From Planctomycetota bacterium (GTDB taxonomy: Bacteria > Planctomycetota > PUPC01 > DSUN01): a stretch of 64,000 bases of DNA. Made by a program: the position numbers and the translations under genes. The notes beneath the pieces were generated by a model that had not been told where the DNA came from, searched no databases, and saw only the letters and a program-made list of their open reading frames with translations. This document shows, piece by piece, positions 56,830-64,000 of the stretch. The stretch covers positions 1-64,000 of the forward strand of contig DAOOIT010000011.1 in NCBI GenBank assembly GCA_035384565.1, in the 5' to 3' direction. How positions within the stretch are numbered: position 1 is the first letter of the stretch; every line of letters starts with the position of its first letter.

Positions 56830-59061
56830 TCACCCATCCCTTTCGGTGGCGGCCCCCCGCCGCCTCAGCAAGTCCTTCAGCCACGCCGGGCAACCCGGGC
56901 CGCTGAGGAACTCCCGAGTATAGGCGTATCCGGCCTCCGCGATCTCGTCCATGGCCTCGAACTCGAGGATTCCATACCGTTCGACGGGCGGGCGCAGGCA
57001 GAGGTCGGCGTCGCGTTGGACCTCCTCGGCCTTGTGGTCGCTGCCGATGACCAGCGTGCGGATGAGGACGTCGAAGATGCCGGGGATGCGCCGGGCTCCC
57101 CTCTTCCGCCGCCGCAGGCGGTCCCAGAGCAGGCGCCAGGGCGAGGGGAACTCCTCGCCTTCGACGGCCATCTCCACGGGAGGGCTGACGCTGACCGCGA
57201 TGACCCGTTCGCAACCGGCGCGGCGGAGCAGATCGCCGGGGAGGTTGTTCAACACCCCACCATCCACCAGGAGGTGGCCATTCTGAATGGCCGGCGGAAA
57301 GACGCCGGGCAGGGATGCGCTGGCCCGCACGGCCTTCCAGACGCGGCCGCGCCGGTGGACCTCCAGGTCGGCCGTCGTCAGGTTGCACGAGACGCAGAGG
57401 AAGGGGAGCCAGAGGTCCTCGATGCGGGCCTCGCCGTACACCGTGGGCAGCAGGCGGTCGAGCCTCCGGCCGCGGAGGAGCGAGAGGATCGGCAGCGTGT
57501 ACTCCTTGTGCGGCCTGCCCTGGATGAACACGTGGCGGCCCCGGGAGAGCTCGGTCGCGTAGTCCATCTCCATCGCGAGTGCCGCACCAACGACGGCTCC
57601 CATGCTGGCTCCCGCCACGCGGTCAATGGGCGCGCCGGCCTCGAGGAGGGCGCGGATGACGCCCAGGTGCGCCAGCCCGCGCGCCCCGCCGCCCCCGAGC
57701 ACCAGGCCCACCGCCCGCCCGGCAAGGCACCGAGCCAGCCGGGCCGCGTCGTCCTCTCGACCCTCGCGGATATGGTAGTGCTCGGCCGGCGCCAGGGCTT
57801 CCAGCCAGGCGCCGATTCCCGAAGGAAGGCTAGCATCGTTCGGGTGCACGAGGACGAGGTTAAGCGGCTTGGCGGTTTCGGGTCTCGCGTTGGGGGTTCC
57901 GAGGCTCAGTCCGCAATCCGCAATCCGCAATCCACAATCCCCGAGAGCGGGGCCTGCGACCAAGATGACCTGATCGGCCTCCCGGATGCAGCGACGAGTC
58001 CAGGCTGAACCCGCCGCGTCGGCTTGGAGGATGAGGAACCTATGCCGGGTCTCCTGCTCGTCGAGCCAGGCGGTGAGCCAGCCGCCGCGCGGGGTGCCGG
58101 GTTCGACTTCGGCGGCGCCGCGCAGGCCGGTGAGGCGGTCCAGCGTGTCGCGCGACAGGTGGAGCGTGGACCCGAGGCGTGCGAGCGCCGCGGCGAGCCG
58201 GGCCGCCACCTCGTCCAGCGGCACGTCCGGGCCGGCAGGAACGAGTGCGAACGACATCGCCCTCTGGCGGGCCGGCTCGGAGCGCTCGCGGGCGCGGAGG
58301 CGTTGGGCCAGCACCCGCGCCAGCCCAGCGACGATCTCGGGGTGCCGGGCGCGGACCGCCTCGAATGCCTCGGGCGGGAGGCGGGCCAGCACGCTGTCGC
58401 GCAAGGCGCGCACCTCGCCCGTGCGCGGCTCGCCCGTGAGGAGCGCCATCTCGCCCACGCTCTCGCCGGGGGTGACCTCGGAATGAGGAGTGGAGAGCCC
58501 CTTCCGCCCCCCACACTGCGCACTACGCACTTGCAGGCGTCCGCTCAACAGAATGTAGAGGCTGCGGTCCGCCTCCCCTTCCCGCACAAGCACCTCGCCG
58601 CCGGCCAGCGACACCCAGTCCACGCGCCCCTCGATCTCCTCGAGTGCGGCGCGCCCGAGCGGCCCGAGCAAACGGGCCAACGCCACGGCTAGCTGGCTGC
58701 GGCGAAGGCGTTCGCGGACCAGCTCCGCCAGGCGTTCCGCGATCGCGGGCGCGGTCTCGAGGAGGGCTTCGACCTCGGCGGCGCCCAGGCGCAGGAGCCG
58801 GCTGTTCTCCACGGCCGTGACGGATGCCGTGCGGGTGCCGGCGGTGAGCGCGCCCAGCTCTCCGACGATTTCTCCCGCCCGGAGGTCGCCGAGCGTCAGG
58901 CCCTCCTGAGTCACGCGGAGGCGCCCCTCCACGATGAGGAACAGGGCGTCGGCCGGGTCGCCCTGGCGGAAGAGCGGCTCCCCCGCGGCCAGCCGCGCTT
59001 CGGCGAGTCGGTTGCCGAATCGCTCTCGAAGCAGCGGCTCGGGGTCTTCGTGCCCGGTCAT
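56830..59061 (-). CDS. NTE-like patatin phospholipase with two cNMP-binding domains
   Basis: The 743-residue protein begins with two cyclic-nucleotide-binding domains (about residues 5-125 and 140-265; LFLIVEGRLRVTQEG and LYILLSGRLQV mark the strands, GEIVGELGAL and GESVGEMALL the phosphate cassette region). A linker and a patatin lipase domain (about 445-700) follow: oxyanion GGGGARG near 450-456, Ser486 in GASMGAVVG and Asp600 in LLVDGGVLNN, the catalytic dyad. The plan is that of neuropathy-target-esterase lysophospholipases. Two repeat-derived stretches lie in frame (57910-57940 and 58480-58532). Its ATG overlaps the stop of the cyclase-kinase gene (ATGA), so the two are co-translated. 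Confidence 0.88.
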   Translation of the reverse strand: MTGHEDPEPLLRERFGNRLAEARLAAGEPLFRQGDPADALFLIVEGRLRVTQEGLTLGDLRAGEIVGELGALTAGTRTASVTAVENSRLLRLGAAEVEALLETAPAIAERLAELVRERLRRSQLAVALARLLGPLGRAALEEIEGRVDWVSLAGGEVLVREGEADRSLYILLSGRLQVRSAQCGGRKGLSTPHSEVTPGESVGEMALLTGEPRTGEVRALRDSVLARLPPEAFEAVRARHPEIVAGLARVLAQRLRARERSEPARQRAMSFALVPAGPDVPLDEVAARLAAALARLGSTLHLSRDTLDRLTGLRGAAEVEPGTPRGGWLTAWLDEQETRHRFLILQADAAGSAWTRRCIREADQVILVAGPALGDCGLRIADCGLSLGTPNARPETAKPLNLVLVHPNDASLPSGIGAWLEALAPAEHYHIREGREDDAARLARCLAGRAVGLVLGGGGARGLAHLGVIRALLEAGAPIDRVAGASMGAVVGAALAMEMDYATELSRGRHVFIQGRPHKEYTLPILSLLRGRRLDRLLPTVYGEARIEDLWLPFLCVSCNLTTADLEVHRRGRVWKAVRASASLPGVFPPAIQNGHLLVDGGVLNNLPGDLLRRAGCERVIAVSVSPPVEMAVEGEEFPSPWRLLWDRLRRRKRGARRIPGIFDVLIRTLVIGSDHKAEEVQRDADLCLRPPVERYGILEFEAMDEIAEAGYAYTREFLSGPGCPAWLKDLLRRRGAATERDG
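57910..57940. repeat. ATCCGCA-type tandem repeat in coding sequence
   Basis: Three to four copies of a CAATCCG unit. On the coding strand they add GDCGLRIADCGL to the phospholipase linker, in frame. Confidence 0.65.
58480..58532. repeat. repeat-derived insertion in the second cNMP-binding domain
   Basis: GGAATGAGGAGTGGAGAG on the left and CACTGCGCACTACGCAC on the right. On the coding strand it adds VRSAQCGGRKGLSTPHSE between domain strands LSGRLQ and VTPGESVGEMAL. Confidence 0.55.
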
Positions 59062-62000
59062 CGGTGGAGGGCCTCCTGCCAACGGCGGTACTGATCGACG
59101 CGCCAGGCCTCGAACCGCTCGCGCCAGGGGACAGCCGCGTCGCCCGGATAGGCCCCCGACCACCACGGCCTCGCGCGCCAGAGACGCGCCGTGCCGTCCT
59201 CGCCTCCGGTGACAATCGTCAGCCCGTCGCCGCTGAAGAGGACGTGAGTGACCGGTTTCGCATGCCCCTCCAGCACGGCCAGTTCGCGACCCGAGGCCGT
59301 GTCCCACAACCGCACCGCCGCGCCGTCCGCGGTCGCCACACGGGAGCCATCCGGGCTCAGGGCAGCTCCCGTCGGCGTGCCGTTCCTGCCCCGGAACGTG
59401 TGGAGCGGCGAGACAGAGGCAACGTCCCACAGCCGTGCCTCGAGGCTGCCCGAGCTGGTGACGGTGGTGATGAGGACACGCTGGGCGTCGGGGGTGAACT
59501 GGGCGTGCCAGGGGGAGTCGCCTTTCTCGCCCCGCAGCACGGCGATGGTCGCGCCCGAGCGGGTGTCCCACACGCGGGCCGTGCCGTCGGCCGCGGTCGT
59601 GGCCAGGCGGGCGCCGTCGGCGCTGAATGTGGCGTCGTGCAGCCCACGCTCGTGGCCCGCCATCGTGGCCTGGAGCTTGCCCGAACGGGCGTCCCACACC
59701 TTTGCCGTGTGATCGCTCGACGCCGAGGCGACCTGTGTGCCGTCGGGGCTGAACACCGCGTCCCAAACGATGTCCGTGTGGCCCACGAGGTCGGCCAGCA
59801 TCTTGCCGGTGGCGGCGTCCCACACTTTGGCCGTCCGGTCGCTGGAGGCGGTGACGACCCGCGTCCGATCGGGGCTGAAGCGGGCACGGCGCACGGTCTG
59901 GCCGTGCCGTATCTCCACGCTCTGCGAACACGCCTCGGCAAGTTCGCTGACAAACACAGTGCTCGTGCCACTGAGGATGGCAACGCTATGGCCATCGGAA
60001 ACGAGATCAATGCCACCGATAGAACCCTGGCCATGGCGGCACGGCAGGCTGGCAGCGCGAGCCGTATCCCACGCGCTGAACCTCCCACCGGCAACCACGA
60101 CTAGCCTCGCACCATCACGGCTGACCGCCACGTCCTGTAGCGCCTCGCCGCCCGACTGCACGAAGACCTGCCGGTCAAGGTGGAAGACGAGCGGAGCGGG
60201 CCGCTCGCGCGATGACGGCTCCGCGATCTCCCAGAGCTTGGTCGCGCCGTCGGCCGACGACGTGGCGAAACACGGTGCGCCGGGCGCAAACGCTGCCGCG
60301 TGCACCGGGCCGCTGTGGCCCGAAACCGTGAACAAGAGAGCGCCGCTGGCGGCTTCCATGCACGCAACTCCCCCTGCGACGGCGGCAAGAATCTGCTTGC
60401 CTTCGGGGCCGACCGCGAGGGGAAGGCCGAGGAACGTGCGCAAGTGCTGTCCTCTCTCGGCACTCCAGATACTGCCCGTGGCAACCTCGCCGGCTTGCGC
60501 AGTGAGGAACTGCATGCCCTCCCCCAGGAAGGCAACGAGGGTTGGGGTGCCCGGGCAGGACACTTCGCAGACAGGCTTGCCCGTCGCCACGTCCCACACC
60601 CGAGCTGTGCGGTCAGGCGCTGTGGGCACGGCCTCGGCGCCCCGCGGCGAAGGGCGAGAGGCGAGCCAGGCATCCCAGGGCCGCGCGGTACGCTGGCCGG
60701 GGGCGGTGGCGAGGCGGCGACCCTGGCTGTCGAATGCCACACACACGACTGGCGCCGCATGGGCGGCCTGCGACCAGAGGAGCGTGCCCGCCTGCGTGTC
60801 CCAGACCTCCACCGTGCCATCCTCGGCGCCGGTGGCGACGCGGGAGCCGTCGGGACTGAAGACCGCTGTGGTCAGGCCCACCTTGTCGAGCCAACGGATG
60901 GCGTCCTCGACCGTGGCGAAGCGGCGCGCCGCCGCCTCGCGCCGCGCGCGGCCGCAGAGCGTGCGGAGCGCGGCGCCCGAGCGGGTGTCCCAGAGCTTCG
61001 CCGTGCCATCGAAGCCGGCGGTGAGCACCAGGCCGCCCTTCGCGGCGCAGTGCGCGGAGACCACGTTGCGCGTGAGCTCCAGAGCGGCCAGGAGCGTGCC
61101 CATCGCCTCGCGGGGCGCAGGGGCGAACTCGCTCATCGGACCGCCCTCGGGCCGCAGGGCGAACGGCTTCTCCTTCAGCGACTGCATCATGTCCCATGTC
61201 GTGCGCTTGGCCCAGGCGTCGGCGAGGGCGGCGGAGAGTTCTGGCGCCCCGGGCGGGCCGATGGCGAGAGCCGGGCAGTGGCCGCTCAGAACGGCGAGCG
61301 GCTTCCCCGTGCCGGCCTCCCACAGGCGCGCCGTGCCATCGTAGGAGGAGGTGAGGATGCGCTGTCCGTCGGGGCTGAACTCGGCGCCGTTCAGCCAGGC
61401 CGCGTGGCCGTCCAGCACGGCCGCGGTGCGGCCGCTGCGGGTGTGCCACACATAAGCCTTCCCGTCGTCGCAAGCGGCCACGATGTGAGATCCGTCGGGG
61501 CTGAAGGCGACGCTCTGGAGGGGTTGGCCGCTGCCGCGCAGCGTGCCGAGGTCGGTGGAGCAACGGGCGAGGAGGTGGCCCCATTCCCAGTTTCGCAGGG
61601 CCTCGGGCGCGCCCCAGAGGGCGTCGCGGGCCTGATCATAGCGCTGCTGCTCGATCTGCCGCGTGGCGAGGAGGACGTTCGAGAAGTAGAGTTCGGCCTC
61701 TGTGCGGCGGCGGGCGGCGACCGCGTCGTCGCGCTCGCGCTGGGCAACGGCCGCGTGGTGGCGGGCGATGCGGCGCTGGACGAACGCGTAGGCGCCCAGG
61801 ACAGCCAGGACGATGGCCGCGACGGCGGCGACGCTGGAGATGGCCGCGAGGCGCTGGATGCGGCGCCGCTGGGCCTCGCGGTCCCGCTGAAGCTGGCGCT
61901 CGCGGAGCCGCTCGTCGTGACTGCGGAGCGCGCGGGACAGCTCGGCGGCCCGCGGCCAGCGGGCGGCGGGGTCGGTCGCGATGCAGCGGGCAATGTCCTC

Positions 62001-63554
62001 GCGAAGCACCTCGCTGCCCACTTGGCGCTCCCAGTCGCCCAGCGTGCGCTCGAGGTCGCCGCACACGATCTGGTAGAGCGTCACACCAAGGCTGTAGAGG
62101 TCGCTCTGGGGGGACGGGGACGCGCCGCGGCGGAGTTCAGGGGCCAGGTAGTCCCACGTGCCGGCCACGCCTTCGATGCGGGTGCTGGTGAGGCTCTTCA
62201 GGACATCGTCGTCGGCCGCCGCGCCGAGGCCGAAATCGGTCAGTTTGGCCACGAGCACGCCATCCTCGCGCCGGGCGAGGAGGAGGTTCGACGGCTTGAT
62301 GTCGCGGTGGAAGATGCCGGCCGCGTGGACGGTGTCGAGGGCGTCGGCGATTTGAGCGACGATCTCGAGGCGTTCGGCCAGGGGCGGGTTCCCGGCCAGC
62401 CAGCCGGCGAGCGACGGCCCTTCGACGTACTCCATTTCGAGGTAGTAGGGGGGCCGGTCGCCCTCGGTGATGTCGTAGACCTCGACGAGGTTCGGATGGT
62501 GGTAACGGTGGAGGCGCTTGAGCAGGCGGGCCTCGCGCTTGAGGGCCTGGAGGCGTTCGCGCTTGAAGCAGAACTTGAAGACCTGGCGCGACTTGTCGGC
62601 GGGGTTCCACGCCTTCCACACTTCGCCGAAGGCGCCGCGGTACCGCACTGCGGAGTGGAGAGTGCGGAGTGCGGATTGGGAAGGAGTTCCTGCCTGGGCT
62701 GCCTCTTCATTCCGCACTCCGGACTCCCCACTCCGCACTACCTCCTCGCGCCCGAGGCGTTCCTCGAGCACCCAGCTCGTGCCAGGGACGGTGACCCCGA
62801 CAGCGGGCCGCCAGCCCAGCTCCTCGTCGGCCTGCTCGGCTGGCCAGCCTTTGGCCGTGGCCGCAGGGGCCGCGAGGGGCGCGTGCGTTCGCTCGCCGAT
62901 TTCGCAGACCTCGTAGCGATCCTCGACGCCCTTGAAGCGATAGGGGCCGTGGTTGCACCAGGCCACGGGGTCGAGGCCCGCCAGGTCGTCGCGGCAGAGG
63001 ATGGCCCGAGCGTCGTCGAAGACTGCCCGGGTGCAGAGAATCTGCCCGCCACGGGCCAGGTCCGCGATGCGGGCGGCGGTCGAGATCTGGAGGCCGTAGA
63101 TGTCCAACCGCTTCGGGCCGTCGTCGTGGCGCTCCACCACGACCTGTCCCTGGTGAATCCCCACGCGCACCTGCGGCAGGTCCGGCTCGTCCCCGCGAGC
63201 GGCTCGCATGGCCGCCTGCATGTGCAGGGCGAACTTCACCGCCTCCGAGGGGGTCGCGAACACGACCAGGAAGGAGTCGCCGGCCGTCTCCACCTCCTGG
63301 CCATCCACACCGCTGAGCGCCCGGCGGAAGATCTCCCTGTGGATGCGCACCAGGGCCGCGGCACGGACGTTGCCCAGCGTGCTCTGCTGCCGCGTGGAGC
63401 CCTCCAGGTCGCTCAGCAGAATCGTGAGCACCTGCGTGGCGTGGGCGATGCGGAAGCGCTCCATCTGCTCGCGCGAGGCGGCCGTCAGCCCCACCGAGTC
63501 CGGAGCGCCGGCCATCTGTTGTGCATCAGGGGAATCCGCCGAGGCCATGCTCAC
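59058..63554 (-). CDS. class III nucleotide cyclase - Ser/Thr kinase - WD40 sensor protein
   Basis: The 1,498-residue protein has three parts. Residues about 40-230 form a class III cyclase domain with metal Asp49 and Asp93 (LLSDLEGST, AGDSFLVVF) and Arg162; the usual transition-state Asn is Ser158. Residues about 262-540 form a kinase with Lys327, Asp418 in HRDIKPSN and Asp440 in DFGLG, all intact, but the glycine-rich loop is split by about 36 extra residues. After a membrane helix near 570-590, about 14 WD40 repeats fill residues 640-1498 (for example VAFSPDGSHIVAACDDG). It could sense a signal and make a cyclic nucleotide. The start may be GTG 63554 or ATG 63548; ribosome sites are weak. 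Confidence 0.88.
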   Translation of the reverse strand: MSMASADSPDAQQMAGAPDSVGLTAASREQMERFRIAHATQVLTILLSDLEGSTRQQSTLGNVRAAALVRIHREIFRRALSGVDGQEVETAGDSFLVVFATPSEAVKFALHMQAAMRAARGDEPDLPQVRVGIHQGQVVVERHDDGPKRLDIYGLQISTAARIADLARGGQILCTRAVFDDARAILCRDDLAGLDPVAWCNHGPYRFKGVEDRYEVCEIGERTHAPLAAPAATAKGWPAEQADEELGWRPAVGVTVPGTSWVLEERLGREEVVRSGESGVRNEEAAQAGTPSQSALRTLHSAVRYRGAFGEVWKAWNPADKSRQVFKFCFKRERLQALKREARLLKRLHRYHHPNLVEVYDITEGDRPPYYLEMEYVEGPSLAGWLAGNPPLAERLEIVAQIADALDTVHAAGIFHRDIKPSNLLLARREDGVLVAKLTDFGLGAAADDDVLKSLTSTRIEGVAGTWDYLAPELRRGASPSPQSDLYSLGVTLYQIVCGDLERTLGDWERQVGSEVLREDIARCIATDPAARWPRAAELSRALRSHDERLRERQLQRDREAQRRRIQRLAAISSVAAVAAIVLAVLGAYAFVQRRIARHHAAVAQRERDDAVAARRRTEAELYFSNVLLATRQIEQQRYDQARDALWGAPEALRNWEWGHLLARCSTDLGTLRGSGQPLQSVAFSPDGSHIVAACDDGKAYVWHTRSGRTAAVLDGHAAWLNGAEFSPDGQRILTSSYDGTARLWEAGTGKPLAVLSGHCPALAIGPPGAPELSAALADAWAKRTTWDMMQSLKEKPFALRPEGGPMSEFAPAPREAMGTLLAALELTRNVVSAHCAAKGGLVLTAGFDGTAKLWDTRSGAALRTLCGRARREAAARRFATVEDAIRWLDKVGLTTAVFSPDGSRVATGAEDGTVEVWDTQAGTLLWSQAAHAAPVVCVAFDSQGRRLATAPGQRTARPWDAWLASRPSPRGAEAVPTAPDRTARVWDVATGKPVCEVSCPGTPTLVAFLGEGMQFLTAQAGEVATGSIWSAERGQHLRTFLGLPLAVGPEGKQILAAVAGGVACMEAASGALLFTVSGHSGPVHAAAFAPGAPCFATSSADGATKLWEIAEPSSRERPAPLVFHLDRQVFVQSGGEALQDVAVSRDGARLVVVAGGRFSAWDTARAASLPCRHGQGSIGGIDLVSDGHSVAILSGTSTVFVSELAEACSQSVEIRHGQTVRRARFSPDRTRVVTASSDRTAKVWDAATGKMLADLVGHTDIVWDAVFSPDGTQVASASSDHTAKVWDARSGKLQATMAGHERGLHDATFSADGARLATTAADGTARVWDTRSGATIAVLRGEKGDSPWHAQFTPDAQRVLITTVTSSGSLEARLWDVASVSPLHTFRGRNGTPTGAALSPDGSRVATADGAAVRLWDTASGRELAVLEGHAKPVTHVLFSGDGLTIVTGGEDGTARLWRARPWWSGAYPGDAAVPWRERFEAWRVDQYRRWQEALHR
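62645..62741. repeat. GCGGAGTG-type inverted repeat inside the kinase P-loop
   Basis: Left arm units of GCACTGCGGAGTGGAGAGTG (62645 on) are mirrored by CCGCACTCC and CCCACTCCGCAC units (62711-62738). In frame it adds about 36 residues (REEVVRSGESGVRNEE and following) between Gly268 and Gly307 of the kinase. Confidence 0.7.
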
Positions 63555-63607
63555 GATGCGGGCGAGGCCCGCCCTCCGAAGTGCGCCTGCTCCCCCTCTC
63601 GCGCTCC

Positions 63608-63636
63608 TTCTTACCTCTTTTTCGATGGCGCGTCAA
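63608..63636 (-). promoter_or_regulatory. possible promoter of the cyclase-kinase/phospholipase unit
   Basis: On the minus strand: TTGACG (63636-63631), 17 bp, TAAGAA (63613-63608). Confidence 0.5.
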
Positions 63637-63661
63637 CCCCTCCTCCCTTCTTGGAGTGCGC

Positions 63662-63901
63662 CACCCTCGTGTAGCAGCGGCGAGGGCATAGGGTCAGGAA
63701 AACCCGTCCGGCGAGGCGGAAACACGGGTTGTCCCGGCGGCGGGTGGCCGCCCTGCTCAGCGGGCGGAGAGGAATGGTGAACATCGGCTGACGACTTCGA
63801 GGGGCCGTTCCGTTCCCGCCCTGGTGTACGGGGACGTAATCAAGCTCGTCGAGCGCGGGAAGGCCGTGGCCGTGGAGCTGGTGGTGGAAGCGTTCGGCGT
63901 G
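63662..63901. other. possible gene remnant cut by the terminal element
   Basis: A plus-strand frame near 63821-63901 reads LVYGDVIKLVERGKAVAVEL and has good codon use, but it has no start region and runs into the element at 63902. It may be the tail of a gene truncated by insertion. The rest shows no gene. Confidence 0.3.
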
Positions 63902-64000
63902 GGGTGTGGGCCGGAGTTGTAGGTGGCTGCGGGAGCTCCGAAGGAGCGAAATGGGATAGCCCAGGGCAACGCCCTGGGAACCAGACCGCCCCGTGGCAGC
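63902..64000. mobile_element. left half of inverted-repeat (MITE-like) element
   Basis: Begins with the family terminus GGGTGTGGGCCGGAGTTG and carries the GCTCC-gaa-GGAGC hairpin and the CCCAGGGC/GCCCTGGG stem. It is nearly the complement of 5317-5417. The window ends inside it. Confidence 0.75.

Noticed and set aside
1..64000. tRNA, rRNA or known riboswitches
   Set aside because: No tRNA-like T-loop with matching arms, rRNA segment or recognised riboswitch core was found by reading; a covariance search could still find divergent ones.

Overview
The window is high-GC bacterial DNA that reads like a Planctomycetota/PVC-type genome, probably a metagenomic contig. The evidence is the gene repertoire: a giant PEP-CTERM protein built of autotransporter-type beta-strand repeats, Tat-exported Gfo/Idh/MocA oxidoreductase, FAD oxidoreductase and sulfatase, DUF6785- and DUF6807-type proteins, secreted HEAT-repeat proteins, a kinase-WD40 fusion, and many small palindromic repeats. 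The exact phylum is inferred, not proven. I found no rRNA, tRNA or CRISPR array. The first 84 and last 99 bases are two halves of the same inverted-repeat element family.

Layout. 1-3.7 kb: rhomboid protease, truncated pseudokinase and a DUF6785-type membrane protein. 3.8-5.5 kb: a lipoprotein gene split by an 81-bp insertion, then a repeat-rich spacer. 5.5-8.3 kb: outer-membrane TorF-like protein and sodium:solute symporter behind a long leader. 8.3-10.4 kb (minus): acetyltransferase, radical SAM enzyme and cupin. 10.4-11.1 kb: a 422-bp MITE-like element with a 9-bp target duplication, and a 27-residue Cys/Lys peptide gene. 11.2-14.4 kb (minus): secreted HEAT-repeat protein and DUF6807/PmoA-type protein. 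14.6-21.8 kb: oxidoreductase, MacB/LolD-type ABC exporter, a CrtC-like/prenyl synthase fusion, metallopeptidase and EamA transporter. 21.8-25.9 kb: VOC-like protein, DhaK, DhaL, LsrF-type aldolase and an exported cupin, probably one sugar or ketose pathway. 26.9-37.7 kb: the 3,576-residue PEP-CTERM protein. 37.8-48.5 kb: a second HEAT protein with an F5/8 domain, an FAD oxidoreductase, a 3D-domain protein, a dead sulfatase, a large possible glycan-acting protein, a sulfatase and an N-acetylneuraminate lyase, suggesting host or algal glycan use.

49.4-56.7 kb is the most interesting locus. It looks like a RiPP cluster: an ABC exporter with a cyclic-nucleotide-binding domain, a GAF-subtilase pair, a 75-residue precursor peptide with a C-X3-C-X3-C core and its own strong promoter, a radical SAM/SPASM maturase, and a second GAF-subtilase pair. 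Facing it on the minus strand (56.8-63.6 kb) is a two-gene unit: a class III cyclase-Ser/Thr kinase-WD40 protein translationally coupled to an NTE-like patatin phospholipase with two cyclic-nucleotide-binding domains. Together these suggest, as a hypothesis, that cyclic nucleotide signalling controls a phospholipase and perhaps peptide export.

Small repeats are a second theme. A twin-hairpin element occurs three times with compensating stem changes. Other repeats sit inside reading frames, including the kinase glycine-rich loop, or provide the stop codons of genes.
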